Below, piece after piece: positions 40,931 through 50,588 of a DNA stretch of 64,000 nucleotides (the first letter of the stretch is position 1; every line of letters starts with the position of its first letter). The notes beneath the pieces were generated by a model that was not told where the DNA came from, searched no databases, and saw only the letters and a list, made by a program, of their open reading frames with translations. The translations under genes and the position numbers were made by a program. Source of the DNA: Capnocytophaga haemolytica (lineage in GTDB: Bacteria; Bacteroidota; Bacteroidia; Flavobacteriales; Flavobacteriaceae); assembly GCF_001553545.1 (NCBI RefSeq), contig NZ_CP014227.1:1346501-1410500 (forward strand), read 5' to 3'.

Positions 40931-41878
40931 TTATGATAAATTATTAGTGTTTTTTTCGTTAAAAGTGTCCTCTATCTGCCTTGCGATGCTATCCAAGAGC
41001 TCATATCGGTTGCGGTAGAGATTTCTTTTGGCAGATTTGATTTCACTCATATCTTTTCGATGTAATTCGCGTGGCAGCAAGAACCAGCCCTCTGCTGATG
41101 GCTTTCCGTCGACCTCGCGCCAAAGAGCGTCGTAATTGAAGCTCAAATTGTGTAAAAACCCGATGTGAATGAAGTGTTTTTTGTTGTGTGCCTGTATTTT
41201 GTTGCTCACTCCGTATAATTTTGAGCAACCTAAGGCTTTGGTGATTTCTTGCATTATAAAAACCATAAATGCCTTAGGGCGAAGCCCATACATTTGCTTT
41301 TGTAGCTCTTTGATGCTATTTTCCGTCTCCGAAGCCTTATTTCCTTGCACGCAGCCCATTCTACAAACCCATTCCCCTGTATTTTCTTCCTCAATAAGGA
41401 AAGAAAGTTCGCAAATAGCCTGCTCAAAAGGCGGACAGTGTACAGAAATGGAAAATTCACCCTCTTTTCTAAAGCGTTCGTTATATCCGATGAAGACTTC
41501 ACCCTTGTTTTCGCTGTTTTTTAGTGAAAACTCAGCTATTTTTATAGGATTTTCAGTTGTAATTACCTTAAAAAGGAATGAATGTTGCTTTACGAAGGAG
41601 TAACAGCTCTCTAACGCCTCCAATCTGCGTTGTTTTCGCCATCGGGTGGACATATACACGCGAAAAGGCTTAAAATACAAACGCGGACGGTGTTCTGTGA
41701 TCCAATTATGCTCCTTAGAAAGGATGATATCGAACCATTTTTTTGCAAAACTTGGGCTAAGAAGCGTGTGGAAGAGTATTTTCTTCTTTTGTTTGGCAAT
41801 ATACTTCGGATTTTCTCCTTTGAACCCTTTTTCTGTAAGGTCTAAGGAAATTTTTATCATTTCTCTTGTCGTCATCAT
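40931..41878 (-). CDS. VirK/YbjX (DUF535) family protein
   Basis: A 315-residue protein with no signal peptide. It has the DUF535 features: an N-terminal region with HRPRLYFKPFRVYMSTRWR, the central GEFSISVHCPPFEQAICELS, GEWVCRMGCVQG, then LRPKAFMVFIMQEITKALGC and the end KSAKRNLYRNRYELLDSIAR. Enterobacterial VirK and YbjX help resist antimicrobial peptides or adjust envelope behaviour; the biochemical activity is unknown. The distance to bshB1 (7 bases) makes them cotranscribed. Upstream lies the 21-base repeat array, with no evident promoter between the array and the gene. Confidence 0.85.
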   Translation of the reverse strand: MMTTREMIKISLDLTEKGFKGENPKYIAKQKKKILFHTLLSPSFAKKWFDIILSKEHNWITEHRPRLYFKPFRVYMSTRWRKQRRLEALESCYSFVKQHSFLFKVITTENPIKIAEFSLKNSENKGEVFIGYNERFRKEGEFSISVHCPPFEQAICELSFLIEEENTGEWVCRMGCVQGNKASETENSIKELQKQMYGLRPKAFMVFIMQEITKALGCSKLYGVSNKIQAHNKKHFIHIGFLHNLSFNYDALWREVDGKPSAEGWFLLPRELHRKDMSEIKSAKRNLYRNRYELLDSIARQIEDTFNEKNTNNLS

Positions 41879-41918
41879 CTACCTATAAATTGAAATTGAA
41901 TTAAAAATGACTGATGTT

Positions 41919-42191
41919 GTATGGCTGGAGACCTAAATCGTATGGCTGAGAGCTTAAGTTGTATGGCTGGAGACTAAAATCGTGTGTCGGAAGACTTAAG
42001 TCGTGCGTCGGAGGACTTAAATCGTATGTCGGAAGACTCATGTTGCGTGTCGGAAGGCTCAAGTCGTGTGTTTTTACACTAATATTGTATACTGAACAAC
42101 TTATTTTGTATTCTAAACGACTCATATTATATGCCAAAGTACTAAAATTATCTATTCTACGTATAATATTGTATACTTTTATTTAAAGCTA
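41919..42191. repeat. 21-base tandem repeat, 13 degenerate units without an indel
   Basis: Unit starts fall at 41919, 41940, 41961, 41982, 42003 and so on to 42171, each beginning GTATGGC, GTGTGTC, GTATGTC or a variant, with GGAGAC/GGAAGAC in the middle and an AAATC/AAGTC/ATATT end. The right third is more diverged. Both strands stay open in one frame over much of it, giving 7-residue repeats (minus strand LPTHDLS, LQPYNLS type; plus strand GRLKSCV type). I do not annotate either as a gene: no start signal or conserved product is evident. Confidence 0.88.
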
Positions 42192-42219
42192 CTACAAATT
42201 TAGTTAAAACTGGGTGTTT

Positions 42220-42771
42220 TTACTTCTCAATCCATTCAATCACGCTTGGGTCGTTAGGCAGCGTCTTTGGGTCGATGATTTTCTCCAATTTGCCATCTTT
42301 TCCTATCAAATACTTCTGAAAATTCCAGCTTACCTTGCTATCTTCGAAGCCATTTTTGCTTTTTTGGGTCAAAAATTGGTAAAGAGGGTGCATATCCTTG
42401 CCTTTTACCGATATTTTGCTCATCATCGGGAAGGTTACGCCATAATTGATCTTGCAGAAGGACGCTATTTCGTCATTGCTGCCAGGTTCTTGCTTTAAGA
42501 AGTTATTGGCGGGAAAACCTACGATAATAAAATCACGATCTTTGTATTTTTGGTACAAAGCCTCCAATTGCTCGTATTGAGGCGTGAGTCCGCACTTTGA
42601 TGCCGTATTAACGATCATCACCTTCTTGCCTTTGAGGCTTACCATCGGAAATTCCTTGCCGCTGATGTCCGTTACGGTGAATTGGTAGATGGTTTTGTCG
42701 TTGTTTTGTTGTGCTTGTAGATTTTCCATAAAGCTGATACATAAAGTGATAATAAAAATAATTCGTGTCAT
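42220..42771 (-). CDS. Secreted glutathione peroxidase-like thiol peroxidase
   Basis: 183 residues from the ATG at 42771 (MTRIIFIITLCISFMENLQA), which gives a signal peptide; a longer frame to 42906 overlaps the divergent gene and is rejected. The peroxidatic Cys60 is in IVNTASKCGLTPQYEQLEAL, the Gln in VGFPANNFLKQEPGSNDEIA, and the Trp-Asn pair in VSWNFQKYLIGKDGKLEKI. Bacterial GPx-like proteins of this kind generally use thioredoxin rather than glutathione and remove peroxides; export suggests a periplasmic role. It stands alone and is divergent from the DUF4254 gene. A TAACTTTG element on the minus strand (42796-42789) could start it. Confidence 0.92.
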   Translation of the reverse strand: MTRIIFIITLCISFMENLQAQQNNDKTIYQFTVTDISGKEFPMVSLKGKKVMIVNTASKCGLTPQYEQLEALYQKYKDRDFIIVGFPANNFLKQEPGSNDEIASFCKINYGVTFPMMSKISVKGKDMHPLYQFLTQKSKNGFEDSKVSWNFQKYLIGKDGKLEKIIDPKTLPNDPSVIEWIEK

Positions 42772-42852
42772 AATATTTCTTTTGGCTGCAAAGTTACGCA
42801 AAAAAAGCTTACAATTGGATAAGTTTTTATATATTTGCAAAAAATTACATTT

Positions 42853-43455
42853 ATGTTTAGTGAAAAAGCCTTTAAGATTTTTGAAGAAAGCATCGCCAAA
42901 TATCACATCTTAGACGATGTTTATCAGCCTTTTACCAATCCTTATCCCTCATCTTCGCTGTTGGAGCACTTGCTTTATCGCAAAAACTGGATTGACACTG
43001 TGCAATGGCATTATGAGGATATTATTCGCGACCCAGACATTGATCCCGCGGCGGCTCTCGTGCTAAAACGCCAAATAGACGCTTCCAATCAAGATAGGAC
43101 GGACACGGTGGAGTACATCGACAGTTATTTTCTGGAAAAATACAAGGATGTGCAGCCACTTCCTGAGGCAACTATCAACACCGAGAGTCCAGCGTGGGCA
43201 GTGGATAGGCTTTCTATCTTGGCATTGAAGATTTATCACATGCAGGAGGAGGTAAACCGCCAAGATGCCTCGCCAGAGCATCGTGCTAAGTGTCAGGAAA
43301 AGCTCGATGTACTTTTGGAGCAAAAAACCGACCTTTCACAGGCTCTTGACTGCCTTTTAGACGATATTACTGCTGGACGCAAGTATATGAAGGTCTATAA
43401 ACAGATGAAAATGTACAACGACGAGGAATTGAACCCCGTTTTGCGCGGAAAATAA
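42853..43455 (+). CDS. DUF4254 protein
   Basis: 200 residues from the ATG at 42853 (MFSEKAFKIFEESIAKYHIL). The whole length matches DUF4254, a helical Bacteroidota family: EHLLYRKNWIDTVQWHYEDI, RDPDIDPAAALVLKRQIDAS, NQDRTDTVEYIDSYFLEKY and PAWAVDRLSILALKIYHMQE. Its role is unknown; in some genomes it is near glycosyltransferase and LPS genes, which is not so here. A TATATTTG element at 42830-42837 is the likely -7 region, only about 15 bases before the ATG. It ends at a clear terminator. Confidence 0.88.
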   Translation: MFSEKAFKIFEESIAKYHILDDVYQPFTNPYPSSSLLEHLLYRKNWIDTVQWHYEDIIRDPDIDPAAALVLKRQIDASNQDRTDTVEYIDSYFLEKYKDVQPLPEATINTESPAWAVDRLSILALKIYHMQEEVNRQDASPEHRAKCQEKLDVLLEQKTDLSQALDCLLDDITAGRKYMKVYKQMKMYNDEELNPVLRGK

Positions 43456-43488
43456 TTAACTTTCCCCATAAATTGATAAAAAAAGCTG

Positions 43489-43514
43489 TCAGCACCTAAG
43501 CCGACAGCTTTTTT
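43489..43514. terminator. Bidirectional terminator between DUF4254 and sdhB
   Basis: AAAAAAGCTGTC (43489-43500) and GACAGCTTTTTT (43503-43514) form the outer stem of a tight hairpin; the real loop likely includes a few of the inner bases. T and A tracts flank it on both strands. Confidence 0.75.
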
Positions 43515-43539
43515 ATTCAAACCTTAACAACAATAATGC

Positions 43540-44283
43540 CTATTTAATGCTTGCTTTGAGGTATTCGCGGTTGAGGCGCGCAATATTCTCCAATGAGATG
43601 CCCTTAGGACATTCCACTTCGCAAGCTCCTGTGTTGGTACAGTTACCAAAGCCTTCGTGCTCCATCTGGTTCACCATATTCAGCACACGTTCGGTAGCCT
43701 CTACACGTCCTTGTGGCAGAAGCGCAAATTGCGATACTTTTGCCGATACAAACAACATCGCCGATGAGTTCTTACAAGTTGCCACGCAAGCCCCACAACC
43801 GATACAAGCTGCTGCATCCATTGAGCGGTCTGCATCGTGCTTAGGAATAGGGATAGCATTTGCATCTTGGGTATTACCAGAGGTATTTACCGAGATGTAG
43901 CCCCCAGCCTGCTGTATGCGCTCAAAGGCAGTTCTATCCACAATTAAGTCCTTGATTACAGGAAAAGCGGTTGCTCTCCAAGGCTCAATGGTAATCGTGT
44001 CGCCGTCTTTAAACATACGCATATGCAATTGGCAAGTAGTAACCCCGCGGTCAGGTCCGTGCGCTTCGCCGTTGATGAAAAGTGAACACATCCCGCAGAT
44101 ACCCTCACGGCAGTCGTGGTCAAAAGCCACAGGCTCTTCACCCTTAGCGATGAGCTCTTCGTTGAGCACATCCATCATTTCCAAGAATGACATATGGTCA
44201 GATATGCCACTCAATTTATAATCAACCATACGACCTTTTTCAGTCGCATTCTTTTGTCTCCAAATTTTTAATGTAAGATTCAT
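43540..44283 (-). CDS. sdhB: Succinate dehydrogenase/fumarate reductase iron-sulfur subunit
   Basis: A 247-residue subunit carrying three clusters: [2Fe-2S] ligands in [20 protein letters not shown] with GVTTCQLHM; [4Fe-4S] in [15 protein letters not shown]; and [3Fe-4S] in [20 protein letters not shown]. It passes electrons between the flavoprotein and the cytochrome b. It is the third gene of the operon sdhC-sdhA-sdhB, 109 bases after sdhA. The subunit plan is that of Bacteroidota and Wolinella-type fumarate reductases, so the complex may work in either direction. Confidence 0.93.
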   Translation of the reverse strand: MNLTLKIWRQKNATEKGRMVDYKLSGISDHMSFLEMMDVLNEELIAKGEEPVAFDHDCREGICGMCSLFINGEAHGPDRGVTTCQLHMRMFKDGDTITIEPWRATAFPVIKDLIVDRTAFERIQQAGGYISVNTSGNTQDANAIPIPKHDADRSMDAAACIGCGACVATCKNSSAMLFVSAKVSQFALLPQGRVEATERVLNMVNQMEHEGFGNCTNTGACEVECPKGISLENIARLNREYLKASIK

Positions 44284-44392
44284 TTGTTTAGGATTTAGAA
44301 GTTAGCTCATAGCGAATAACACTCTTTGCTAACTGTATTAAACTTATATAATGAACTTTTGAATGTTTTATAATTCAACTCGCTTACGCTCG

Positions 44393-46423
44393 TTATTTAT
44401 AACTACGTTGTTTCAATTCGATATCCTTAAATACCAAAGGCTCTTTATGTACCACTTCCTCACTTGGGTTGTACGTACAAATCACCTCTGTTGGGTTACC
44501 AGTGTACTGCCAAGCTGCTACATAAGCGTAGTTCTTATCGTCGCGGAGTGCCTCACCATCAGGGGTTTGATACTCTTCGCGGAAGTGTCCCCCGCACGAC
44601 TCGTTGCGCTCTAAGGCATCTTTAGCAAAGAGTTCGCCGAGCTCTAAGAAGTCGGCTACACGACCTGCCTTTTCAAGCTCTACGTTCATACCGGTGAGTT
44701 CCCCTGGCACTTTCACGTTCTTCCAGAAGTCCTCACGTATCTCGCGTATCTCTTTGATAGCCTCTTTTAAGCCCTCAGCGTTACGTGCCATACCTACCTT
44801 ATCCCACATCACCTTACCGAGCTTCTTGTGGTAATAATCCACAGAGTGCGTACCCTTGTTGTTGATGAAGAACGCCAAACGCTCTTTCACCACGCGTTCT
44901 GCCTCGTCAAACTCAGGTGTATCTGTCGGTATCTTACCCGTACGGATATCCGCAGCCAAGTAATCGCCGATGGTATAAGGCAATATAAAATAACCATCTG
45001 CCAAGCCCTGCATCAATGCCGATGCCCCCAAGCGGTTGGCACCGTGGTCGGAGAAGTTAGCCTCGCCGATCGCATAGCAACCAGGGATAGTGGTCATCAG
45101 GTTGTAATCTACCCAAATACCGCCCATTGTGTAGTGCGTTGCTGGGTAAATCATCATCGGAGTCTTATAAGGATTCTCGTCTACAATCTTCTCATACATC
45201 TGGAAGAGGTTACCGTACTTCGCTTCCACGATTTTCTCACCGCGTTTGGTGATTTCCTCTTTGGTAGGGTTCTCAATCCCGTGTATCTTACACTGCTCCT
45301 TACCGTAACGCTCAATGGCTGAAGAGAAGTCGAGGTATACCGCCTCACCTGTCTTGTTTACACCATAGCCTGCATCGCAACGTTCCTTAGCCGCACGAGA
45401 CGCCACGTCACGGGGCACCAAGTTACCGAAGGCTGGGTAACGACGCTCTAAGTAGTAATCGCGGTCTTCCTCTGGTATTTCAGTAGGTTTTTTCTTTCCT
45501 TCACGAATGGCGTGTACATCGTCCATCTTCTTAGGTACCCAAATACGCCCATCGTTACGCAACGATTCAGACATCAAGGTCAGCTTAGACTGATAGTCGC
45601 CTGAACGTGGAATACAAGTAGGGTGGATCTGTGTAAAGCAAGGGTTTGCAAAGTAAGCCCCTTTCTTGTGAATCTTCCAAGCAGCAGTGGCGTTAGAGCC
45701 CATTGCGTTGGTCGAGAGGAAGTACACATTGCCATAGCCCCCAGAGGCAATCACCACTGCGTGTGCTGAGTGGCGTTCAATCTCGCCTGTGATGAGGTTG
45801 CGGGCGATGATACCGCGCGCTTTGCCGTCTACAATCACCAAATCGAGCATCTCGTGGCGGTTGTACATATCAATCTTACCGCGAGCTATCTGTCGGTTCA
45901 TTGCCGCATAGCACCCTAAGAGGAGCTGTTGCCCTGTCTGCCCCTTAGCATAGAAAGTACGCGATACGAGCACCCCTCCAAAGGAACGATTATCAAGCAG
46001 TCCTCCATAATCGCGGGCGAAAGGCACCCCTTGCGCCACACATTGGTCGATGATGTTGCCTGATACCTCTGCCAAGCGGTACACATTAGCCTCACGTGCG
46101 CGATAGTCGCCCCCTTTCACCGTGTCGTAAAACAAGCGGTAGTTAGAGTCGCCATCGCCCATATAGTTTTTAGCGGCATTGATACCCCCCTGTGCAGCGA
46201 TAGAGTGCGCACGGCGAGGCGAATCTTGATAAGCAAAAGCCTTTACGTTGTAGCCCAATTCTGCCAAAGTAGCTGCTGCCGAACCACCTGCCAAGCCTGT
46301 CCCTACGACAATCACGTCGATGTTACGCTTGTTGGCAGGGTTCACCAAGTTGATATGATCTTTATATTTTGTCCATTTGTCAGCAATAGGACCTTCAGGA
46401 ACTTTAGAATCTAATGTACTCAT
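44393..46423 (-). CDS. sdhA: Succinate dehydrogenase/fumarate reductase flavoprotein subunit
   Basis: A 676-residue flavoprotein that interconverts succinate and fumarate. FAD binding: [20 protein letters not shown], then the covalent-attachment region [20 protein letters not shown] with His. Active-site segments are [20 protein letters not shown], the Arg in [12 protein letters not shown] and [20 protein letters not shown], and [20 protein letters not shown] closes the FAD site. Size and insertions follow the Bacteroidota/Wolinella branch. It sits 2 bases after sdhC. A TonB-free, purely cytoplasmic-side protein in the inner-membrane complex. Confidence 0.95.
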   Translation of the reverse strand: MSTLDSKVPEGPIADKWTKYKDHINLVNPANKRNIDVIVVGTGLAGGSAAATLAELGYNVKAFAYQDSPRRAHSIAAQGGINAAKNYMGDGDSNYRLFYDTVKGGDYRAREANVYRLAEVSGNIIDQCVAQGVPFARDYGGLLDNRSFGGVLVSRTFYAKGQTGQQLLLGCYAAMNRQIARGKIDMYNRHEMLDLVIVDGKARGIIARNLITGEIERHSAHAVVIASGGYGNVYFLSTNAMGSNATAAWKIHKKGAYFANPCFTQIHPTCIPRSGDYQSKLTLMSESLRNDGRIWVPKKMDDVHAIREGKKKPTEIPEEDRDYYLERRYPAFGNLVPRDVASRAAKERCDAGYGVNKTGEAVYLDFSSAIERYGKEQCKIHGIENPTKEEITKRGEKIVEAKYGNLFQMYEKIVDENPYKTPMMIYPATHYTMGGIWVDYNLMTTIPGCYAIGEANFSDHGANRLGASALMQGLADGYFILPYTIGDYLAADIRTGKIPTDTPEFDEAERVVKERLAFFINNKGTHSVDYYHKKLGKVMWDKVGMARNAEGLKEAIKEIREIREDFWKNVKVPGELTGMNVELEKAGRVADFLELGELFAKDALERNESCGGHFREEYQTPDGEALRDDKNYAYVAAWQYTGNPTEVICTYNPSEEVVHKEPLVFKDIELKQRSYK

Positions 46424-46425
46424 AG

Positions 46426-47100
46426 TTATGCTATTAAATAGTTAATATAATGATATAAAGCGATAAAGATAAACCCACCACAGATGATAATAGTATACCA
46501 ATTACCTACCTGAGAGATGAGTTTCTTACGTTTGTCGTCCTTCCAACCCATCGATTGGAAAGCCGATTGGAAACCGTGTGAGAGGTGCAACGCCAAGAAC
46601 ACGAATGCCAAGACGTAAAGCAACACACGCCAAGTGTCGTGGAACTTCTCAACGAGTTCACCGTAATAGCGTGTAGGGTCGGGCTCTAAGAACTCGATGT
46701 ACTTGTAGTTCATCTCGTGCACCCAGAAATCGTACAAGTGCAATGCTAAGAAGAGCAAAATCACTACCCCGCTGATAATCATATTGCGCGATGCCCACGT
46801 AGCGTTAGCTGCGCCATTATAGCGATAATATGCCTCATTGCCGCGTGCTCTCTTGTTTTGCACCTCAAGCACAAAGCCCATTATAAAGTGAAACAATACC
46901 GCTATCATCAGTACAGGCTGTATTGCAAACTGAATGAGCGGGTTGGTACCCATAAAGTGAGACATTTCATTGTACACGTCTTCGCTGAACACCGACATTA
47001 TGTTCACTGCCCAGTGTATTACTAAGAATAAGACAAGGAAAAGTGCCGAGAGTGCCATCGCCACTTTTCTCGCAACAGATGTTTTAAATAATGCTGCCAT
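46426..47100 (-). CDS. sdhC: Succinate dehydrogenase/fumarate reductase cytochrome b subunit
   Basis: A 224-residue membrane anchor with five transmembrane helices, the single-subunit, two-haem type of Wolinella and Bacteroidota. Haem-ligand His residues are in [42 protein letters not shown] and [20 protein letters not shown]. It links succinate/fumarate chemistry to the menaquinone pool. It is the first gene of the operon, 40 bases after a well-formed promoter. Confidence 0.93.
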   Translation of the reverse strand: MAALFKTSVARKVAMALSALFLVLFLVIHWAVNIMSVFSEDVYNEMSHFMGTNPLIQFAIQPVLMIAVLFHFIMGFVLEVQNKRARGNEAYYRYNGAANATWASRNMIISGVVILLFLALHLYDFWVHEMNYKYIEFLEPDPTRYYGELVEKFHDTWRVLLYVLAFVFLALHLSHGFQSAFQSMGWKDDKRKKLISQVGNWYTIIICGGFIFIALYHYINYLIA

Positions 47101-47140
47101 TTTGTTTTATTTAAATTATTAAATGCTTTAAAATTTTGCA

Positions 47141-47171
47141 CAAAAGTACGGTATTTCCAATATCTGTGCAA
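47141..47171 (-). promoter_or_regulatory. Promoter of the sdhCAB operon
   Basis: Minus strand: TTG (47171-47169), 20 bases, TACTTTTG (47148-47141), about 40 bases before the sdhC ATG. Confidence 0.7.
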
Positions 47172-47809
47172 GAAAAAAAAGACTAAAAATATGTAATTTA
47201 TATTCGGTTTAAAAAAGGACTACGTGAAATTCATTCTCTATTACTTGAAAGACTTCTATTTACAAAAAATTAACACTCTATTTAGAAAAGATTAAGATAG
47301 CGTTTTTACACTATTTTTGCCATTTGAATAATAGAAAAAATACTAAAAAATCTTAGCTAAGTTTTTCTCAAACCTTCATCGGACTCATAACGGATCCGTA
47401 TCGGATTAACATTGAAAATCTCTCAGAGGTGTAAATAAACAGCTACTTCTTCAAAAACTTACTTTGATACTTCTAATTCATCTGAATTTTCTTTTCTAAG
47501 TGAAAAAAAAATAAAAGAGAGCTAACCCTTGTTATTATATTGTTTTATAAGTGTTTAGAAAAATAAAGCGATTGTACTCATCAGGACGATGTGTTAAATT
47601 TTATATTTTTATGATAAAATTTCATAAAAGATATCCTCAGATACAAAAAATAGTGTTATTTTTGCTCCGTGATTCTAATGTGCTTTTATCATTAAGAGAA
47701 TAAGCCTATTCACACCTTATATTATATACTGCTACACTGCATAAGGCTTTATGTACCTTTAACATTTGGATTATAACACTAAAAGAGAATATTAAATTTA
47801 TTTGACTTA
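47172..47809. other. Long AT-rich spacer between sdhC and the TonB receptor gene
   Basis: No gene is visible. It holds an 11-base-period element (47380-47412) and two plus-strand -7-like elements: TATTTTTG near 47312 and TATTTTTG at 47657-47664. Neither has a clear -33. The second would leave a leader of about 140 bases before the receptor gene. Confidence 0.4.
47380..47412. repeat. 11-base-period element, three units
   Basis: CGGACTCATAA, CGGATCCGTAT, CGGATTAACAT. CGGA starts each unit. GC-rich against an AT-rich background, as with the other 11-base arrays. Confidence 0.65.
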
Positions 47810-50422
47810 ATGATGAAAAACTGGTTTTTAAATCTAACAGCCCTTTTTCTTACTTCAATGCTTTACTCCCAAGGGGTTATAACAGGGAGTGTCATTGATG
47901 GTGATTATAAAGCACCTCTGATGGGCGCAAGCGTAGTAGTAAAGGGGACAACACGAGGGGCAACTACCGATATGGATGGTAAGTTTTCTCTCCACGTGGA
48001 TGCTAATTCGGGCGTATTAGAGATTTCCTATGTAGGTTATGCTACTAAGACAATCCCTTATAAGCTTGTCAATAAAAAAGCGAATATTAGGGTAATCCTT
48101 GATAGTGACCAACAAACACTCGGAGAAGTTGTCGTTACTGGGAGCTCACTTATTGACGTGGTTAAAGATAGGCAAACCCCTATTGCAGTATCTACCATCC
48201 CAGTGACAGTCATACAAGAAAAACTTGGTAACCAAGATATTCCAGAGTTGATGAAGCACACTCCTTCCGTGCAAGTAGCCTCACAAGCTGGAGGGTATGG
48301 CGAATCAAAGATGAATCTACGAGGGTTCTCACAAGATAATACAGCTTATTTACTCAATGGTCAGCCTATCAATGGTATGGATAATGGATCACTCTATTGG
48401 AGCAACTGGCAAGGGATTGCCGATATCGCTAATGCTATACAAATCCAACGTGGGCTGGGGTCTTCAAAGCTCGCAATTTCATCAGTAGGGGGTACGGTCA
48501 ATATTGTTACCAAAGCCACTGATAAAAATGAAGGAGGATTTGTAAGAGCTACCGTAGCAAATGATATGTATGTAAAAACTTCTGTGGGCTACAATACAGG
48601 TATGTCAGAAAAAGGCTTCGGTATGAGTATAATGCTTGCTAATTGGCAAGGTAATGGCTATAATGATGGTACTAAGGGGCAAGGGCAAACCTACTTCCTT
48701 TCTTTTGGCTATAAGCCTAACGAAAAGCATAGCTTCAACTTCTTAATTACAGGTGCACCGCAATCGCACGACCAGAATAGTACCAAACCTATCTCTGATT
48801 ATCTAAAATACGGCTATAAGTACAACGCTAACTGGGGGTATCGCAATGGAAAATATTTCTCAGCACGTCGTAATTTCTATCATAAACCAGTGCTCAACCT
48901 CAACTGGGATTGGAAAATCTCTGATGATACCTCATTAGCCACTGTACTCTACGCCTCTATCGGTAGAGGAGGGGGAGTCCTAAGTTCTGTTCGATCACAG
49001 GTAGATCCAACTACAGGGCTGATTAATTTTGATGCTATTGACGCAAAACGTGGAGCAAAAACTCAGGCTACTCTTCGAGATGCAAGTGGACTGAAAACCT
49101 CTAATGATTATCTTCTTTTCTCAGAGTACAACCAGCACTTTTGGTATGGTGGAGTAACTAACTTCCAACATAAACTATCAGATAATTTTACTGTAAATAT
49201 TGGTGCTGATGTACGTCGATATGAAGGATCTCACTTTAAGGCAGTCACAGACTTATTTGGCTTTTCATCATATCTAAATAATGATAGAGCTCGTGTAGAA
49301 GGAAATAATATTGTCACAGAAACTTTTACTACAAATCCTTGGAACGTGGTAACTCATAAAGTTCCTTATGATCAACGCGTCTCTTGGGATTATGATGAAA
49401 CAATTACCTATGGTGGTATTTTTGGACAAGTTGAATACACCATTGAAAAAATCTCAGCATATATGCAAGGTTCTTTTTCCAGACAGCAACACGTACGTAT
49501 TGATAGATACCAATACCGTAAAGACTTCCAAGAATCAAATCCTATAACCAATAATGGTTTTAATATCAAAGGAGGAGTTAATTACAAAATCAACACTCAC
49601 CATAATGTATTTGTAAATGCAGGATATTATTCACGTCAGCCATATCACCGCAATCTTTTCTTGAATTATACAAATGAACATAACCCACTTGCTAAGAATG
49701 AAAGAATCTTAGGAATTGAACTGGGTTACCAGTATTCAAGCCCAATATTTAATGCAAATCTAAATCTTTATCGTACATCGTGGAAAGATAGAGTAACAGC
49801 ATCTTCTTCAACAGATCCTGCAACTGGGCTGCTTACTTATACTTCTAATTCAGGTGTTGGTCAGTTACATAAAGGGGTTGAACTTGATTTTAAAGCTAAG
49901 CCTATTAAAGAATTAGATGTAAGAGGTTTTGTCTCTTATGGGCACTGGATTTATGATGAAAATGCCTTAAAAAGAACTTATGATAATAATCTTACTCTTA
50001 TAACAGAAGTAAAGGAAGATGTAGATGGAGCTAAAGTTGGTGATGCACCTCAGTTCCAGTTAGGGTTAGGCGTTGATATCAAGCCTGTAGATCGTTTTAA
50101 AGTAGATATAGATTGGAAATATAATGATAAACTTTATGCACGAGTAGTAGTTAAAGATAATATCCAATTACCTTCTTACCAACTTTTTGATGCAGGGGTA
50201 TCGTATAAACTTCCTCTAAAAGATAAGATGTATATGAATTTCCGATTGAATGTTAATAATGTACTTGATTATATCTATCTCTCAGAGATCGCACCTAATA
50301 GAGGTAATATCCAGCATATTGACGCTAATACAAAGGAAACCTATAAAGGGATTGATGTACGAAATTTAGCTTACTTTGGGGAAGGCCGTACTTGGAGTTT
50401 TAACGTAGCTTTCAATTTTTAA
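47810..50422 (+). CDS. TonB-dependent outer-membrane receptor
   Basis: An 870-residue receptor: signal peptide (MMKNWFLNLTALFLTSMLYS), a carboxypeptidase-like N-terminal domain at about 22-110 (APLMGASVVVKGTTRGATTD, GKFSLHVDANSGVLEISYVG), a TonB-box region (LGEVVVTGSS), a plug at about 125-235 (IPELMKHTPSVQVASQAGGY, NIVTKATDK) and a 22-strand barrel ending in RTWSFNVAFNF, where the last Phe is the outer-membrane sorting signal. No SusD partner follows, so a siderophore, metal or peptide ligand is more likely than a glycan. Substrate is unknown. It has its own terminator. Confidence 0.93.
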   Translation: MMKNWFLNLTALFLTSMLYSQGVITGSVIDGDYKAPLMGASVVVKGTTRGATTDMDGKFSLHVDANSGVLEISYVGYATKTIPYKLVNKKANIRVILDSDQQTLGEVVVTGSSLIDVVKDRQTPIAVSTIPVTVIQEKLGNQDIPELMKHTPSVQVASQAGGYGESKMNLRGFSQDNTAYLLNGQPINGMDNGSLYWSNWQGIADIANAIQIQRGLGSSKLAISSVGGTVNIVTKATDKNEGGFVRATVANDMYVKTSVGYNTGMSEKGFGMSIMLANWQGNGYNDGTKGQGQTYFLSFGYKPNEKHSFNFLITGAPQSHDQNSTKPISDYLKYGYKYNANWGYRNGKYFSARRNFYHKPVLNLNWDWKISDDTSLATVLYASIGRGGGVLSSVRSQVDPTTGLINFDAIDAKRGAKTQATLRDASGLKTSNDYLLFSEYNQHFWYGGVTNFQHKLSDNFTVNIGADVRRYEGSHFKAVTDLFGFSSYLNNDRARVEGNNIVTETFTTNPWNVVTHKVPYDQRVSWDYDETITYGGIFGQVEYTIEKISAYMQGSFSRQQHVRIDRYQYRKDFQESNPITNNGFNIKGGVNYKINTHHNVFVNAGYYSRQPYHRNLFLNYTNEHNPLAKNERILGIELGYQYSSPIFNANLNLYRTSWKDRVTASSSTDPATGLLTYTSNSGVGQLHKGVELDFKAKPIKELDVRGFVSYGHWIYDENALKRTYDNNLTLITEVKEDVDGAKVGDAPQFQLGLGVDIKPVDRFKVDIDWKYNDKLYARVVVKDNIQLPSYQLFDAGVSYKLPLKDKMYMNFRLNVNNVLDYIYLSEIAPNRGNIQHIDANTKETYKGIDVRNLAYFGEGRTWSFNVAFNF

Positions 50423-50460
50423 GATTGCACCATTAGCTTATTATAAATTATTATTGTATA

Positions 50461-50495
50461 ATTGGAGTGAGTTTATTGAGCCCACTCCAATTTTA
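50461..50495 (+). terminator. Terminator of the TonB receptor gene
   Basis: ATTGGAGTG (50461-50469) pairs with CACTCCAAT (50483-50491), then TTTATTTT. Confidence 0.82.
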
Positions 50496-50552
50496 TTTTC
50501 TAATGTAAGTAACTTTAACTTTTCTTTAAAACTTATTTTAAGAAGATTATTC

Positions 50553-50560
50553 TACCTTTG
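50553..50560 (+). promoter_or_regulatory. -7 element for the gene at 50589
   Basis: TACCTTTG 28 bases before the ATG; no clear -33. Confidence 0.55.
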
Positions 50561-50588
50561 CAACTTGAAAACTTAAGAATAACTACCG

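Noticed and set aside
41901-42137. 78-codon heptad-repeat ORF (minus strand) and 75-codon ORF (plus strand) in the 21-base array
   Set aside because: Any array with a period divisible by 3 and no stop in one unit stays open. No ribosome-binding or promoter signal supports translation, so I record the repeat and not a gene.
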